In this document: positions 62,416 to 64,000 of the stretch, piece after piece | How positions within the stretch are numbered: the first letter of the stretch is position 1 | How the letters are laid out: every line of letters begins with the position of its first letter | NCBI GenBank assembly: GCA_016795105.1 | Contig: JAEUIH010000008.1 | Coordinates: forward strand, 1-64,000 | Length of the DNA: 64,000 nt | Source of the DNA: Planctomyces sp. | Lineage (GTDB): Bacteria > Planctomycetota > Planctomycetia > Planctomycetales > Planctomycetaceae | Direction: 5' to 3' | Made by a program: the position numbers and the translations under genes | The notes under the pieces: generated by a model | The model's input: the letters and a program-made list of their open reading frames with translations, nothing else | What the model was told of the DNA's origin: nothing | Database searches by the model: none

Positions 62416-64000
62416 ATGCAAATCGATCTGAACCGATTTCGCGCTGCGTTCTTTGAAGAAGCCGACGAACACCTTACGAACATGGAAGCGGCACTATTGC
62501 AGCTTGAAGCGTCGCAGGAAGACCCCGAAATCCTGAATACAATCTTCCGGGCCGCCCATAGTATCAAAGGCGCCAGTTCCACATTCGGTATTGATCAGGT
62601 GGCTCGCTTCACTCATGTTCTGGAGAATCTTCTCGATCGTATGCGTGACGGTGAGATCATCGCCACTACAGATCTTTGCCACCTTCTCCTGCAGTCGACC
62701 GATGTGCTTTCAGACCTGATTCACGCTGAACGACAACAACAGCCTGCCCCTGGTTCCATGGAGGAGATTCTCACAAAGCTTCATCTGGTTGCGGGAGCAT
62801 CAACACGTTCTGCAATGCAGCATTCGCAGGACCGAAGTCCGGAATGCCAACCCGCGAATCAAATCCATCAATTTCAGGTACGCTTTCAGCCTTCAAGAGA
62901 TTTCTTTCTGACCGGACAAAATCCGCTGCTCCTCATCAATGAGCTGCGATCAATGAGTCAGGCATTTGAAGTCGAGGCTGATGTTTCGCAAATCCCGGCC
63001 CTCTTTGACCTCGATCCGGAGTCGCTTTATCTCGCATGGAACATCACTCTGGAGACAGACCGGCCCGAGACCGTGATCCGTGATGTGTTCATGTTTGTTG
63101 ATGACGGAAATTGTGTCTCAATCCAGCGAATTGAATCTCAGTCGCCAGAATCGGCAGGATTGAAATCAGAGATTGTTCAGGGCACGCCTGCTCCGATGAT
63201 CGCCGCTTCGACCGTCGCAGAAAATCGCCAGCGCCCGGAAGAACGCAGAAGCGGGGATGAACGACGCACTTCCGACGACCGCGGTGTCGGCCGTGAGACG
63301 GTTCGGGTTGACCGCGAACGACTCGACAAAATGATCAATCAGATCGGGGAGCTAGTGATTGGCACTTCGATGGTTGAACAGGACTGGAGTCGGTTTCACG
63401 GCGAAATGGAGTCAAGCGCACTTGTTCAGCTCGGAAAGATTGTGCGAGATCTTCAGGAGATGAGCCTCTCCCTGAGAATGGTGCCCATCGCTGCTACATT
63501 TCAGAAAATGGCAAGAATCGTCCGGGACCTCAGCCTTCGGCTTGGAAAGCAAATTCGATTTGAAACCGAAGGAGAAGACACGGAACTCGATAAGACCGTT
63601 GTCGATCAGATCGGCGATCCACTGCTGCATATGATCAGAAACTCAGTGGATCACGGTATTGAACTGCCGGCTCAGCGACTTGCCGCCGGAAAGCCGGCAG
63701 AGGGTCGAGTTTGCCTTCGCGCTTATCACCAGGGCGGCAACTTCATCATTGAAATTCAGGATGACGGTCGGGGGCTTGATCGTGATCGAATCCTGAAGAA
63801 AGCTATCGATCGTGGAATTGTCAGTGAATCTGACAATTTGACGGACGACGATGTGTACGCTCTCATCTTCGCCCCAGGATTCTCAACAGCTGAACAGGTG
63901 ACAGATGTCTCTGGTCGCGGTGTTGGAATGGATGTCGTCCGGCGAAACGTTGAAGCCCTTCAGGGAAGCATTTCGATCCGGTCGACACCAGGGAAGGGCT
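62416..64000 (+). CDS. cheA: CheA histidine kinase, 3' end beyond the window
   Basis: The frame from the ATG at 62416 (GAGG six bases upstream) is open to the edge, about 528 codons. My translation gives an HPt domain with the phosphorylated His48 (FRAAHSIKGASSTFG). A region with no clear P2 follows, then a charged RRSGDERRTSDDRG linker, the dimerisation helices (LDKMINQIGELVIG), and the ATPase with HMIRNSVDHGIE (N box), DDGRGLD (G1) and GRGVGMDVV (G2). It would phosphorylate the neighbouring CheY. The CheW-like C-terminal domain is off the edge. Confidence 0.93.
   Translation, partial: MQIDLNRFRAAFFEEADEHLTNMEAALLQLEASQEDPEILNTIFRAAHSIKGASSTFGIDQVARFTHVLENLLDRMRDGEIIATTDLCHLLLQSTDVLSDLIHAERQQQPAPGSMEEILTKLHLVAGASTRSAMQHSQDRSPECQPANQIHQFQVRFQPSRDFFLTGQNPLLLINELRSMSQAFEVEADVSQIPALFDLDPESLYLAWNITLETDRPETVIRDVFMFVDDGNCVSIQRIESQSPESAGLKSEIVQGTPAPMIAASTVAENRQRPEERRSGDERRTSDDRGVGRETVRVDRERLDKMINQIGELVIGTSMVEQDWSRFHGEMESSALVQLGKIVRDLQEMSLSLRMVPIAATFQKMARIVRDLSLRLGKQIRFETEGEDTELDKTVVDQIGDPLLHMIRNSVDHGIELPAQRLAAGKPAEGRVCLRAYHQGGNFIIEIQDDGRGLDRDRILKKAIDRGIVSESDNLTDDDVYALIFAPGFSTAEQVTDVSGRGVGMDVVRRNVEALQGSISIRSTPGKG

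Noticed and set aside
1-64000. tRNA, rRNA or riboswitch genes
   Set aside because: I looked for them in the intergenic stretches and saw no cloverleaf or conserved aptamer core. A covariance-model search would be needed to exclude small RNAs.

Overview
The window reads as chromosome of a planctomycete (Planctomycetota). The grounds are lineage-typical families: a secreted DUF1080 (3-keto-disaccharide hydrolase) protein, a Gfo/Idh/MocA oxidoreductase, a deoxyhypusine-synthase-like enzyme, an export-type N-terminus with an LEELESRLLL motif, a Rid protein with three domains, two csrA genes and many small conserved proteins of unknown function. No rRNA, tRNA, CRISPR array or replication origin was recognised.

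Layout. 1-720: the left edge holds the N-terminus of a serine recombinase (minus strand, cut by the window), a small coupled gene, and two copies of a palindromic repeat. 0.7-16.4 kb: housekeeping genes, including the triple Rid protein, a YdcF-type protein, rsfS, zwf, a sugar epimerase, DUF1080, a cytochrome c, pgk, a DHS-like enzyme, a PilZ-like protein and glgA. 16.4-30 kb: an APC permease, an ABC-2 permease, purM, an AAA ATPase, an FHA protein, a zinc ribbon protein, metF, trpB, small membrane proteins, mutY and an oxidoreductase. 30.4-32.6 kb: two divergently placed csrA genes flank a decayed IS3-type transposase and an isochorismatase-family hydrolase. 32.9-45.3 kb: a BFD-type ferredoxin, an L,D-transpeptidase, a three-unit 148-bp hairpin repeat, a large secreted metzincin-like protein, a YjbQ protein, purN, a cysteine desulfurase and a SEC-C/TPR protein.

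45.6-56.9 kb is the most distinctive region: a plus-strand surface-glycan cluster. It encodes an AlkP-superfamily hydrolase, a UDP-sulfoquinovose-synthase-like enzyme with an added Cys-rich N-terminal domain, a thioredoxin-sulfotransferase fusion, a CapD/PseB-like sugar dehydratase, a Wzx-like flippase, a Wzy/ligase-like polymerase, an FkbM methyltransferase, a GT4 glycosyltransferase and a zinc-ribbon methyltransferase. The parts are consistent with making, exporting and polymerising a sulfated or sulfonated surface glycan. Five of its proteins end in an Arg-containing tail closing with Ala-Ala (RKAA, RPAA, HRAA, RRAA, RKAA), written with different codons. This looks like a selected C-terminal signal. 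purE and purK follow on the same strand.

58.7-64 kb: a DUF454 membrane protein, then a chemotaxis-like phosphorelay module: two soluble helical proteins sharing the C-terminus VELF, a STAS protein, CheY, and CheA running off the right edge.

At the DNA level, gene 3' ends repeatedly carry short direct duplications or palindromic repeats that include the stop codon. This occurs at the Rid gene, the 26.9 kb gene, the SEC-C gene, the AlkP gene and the polymerase gene.
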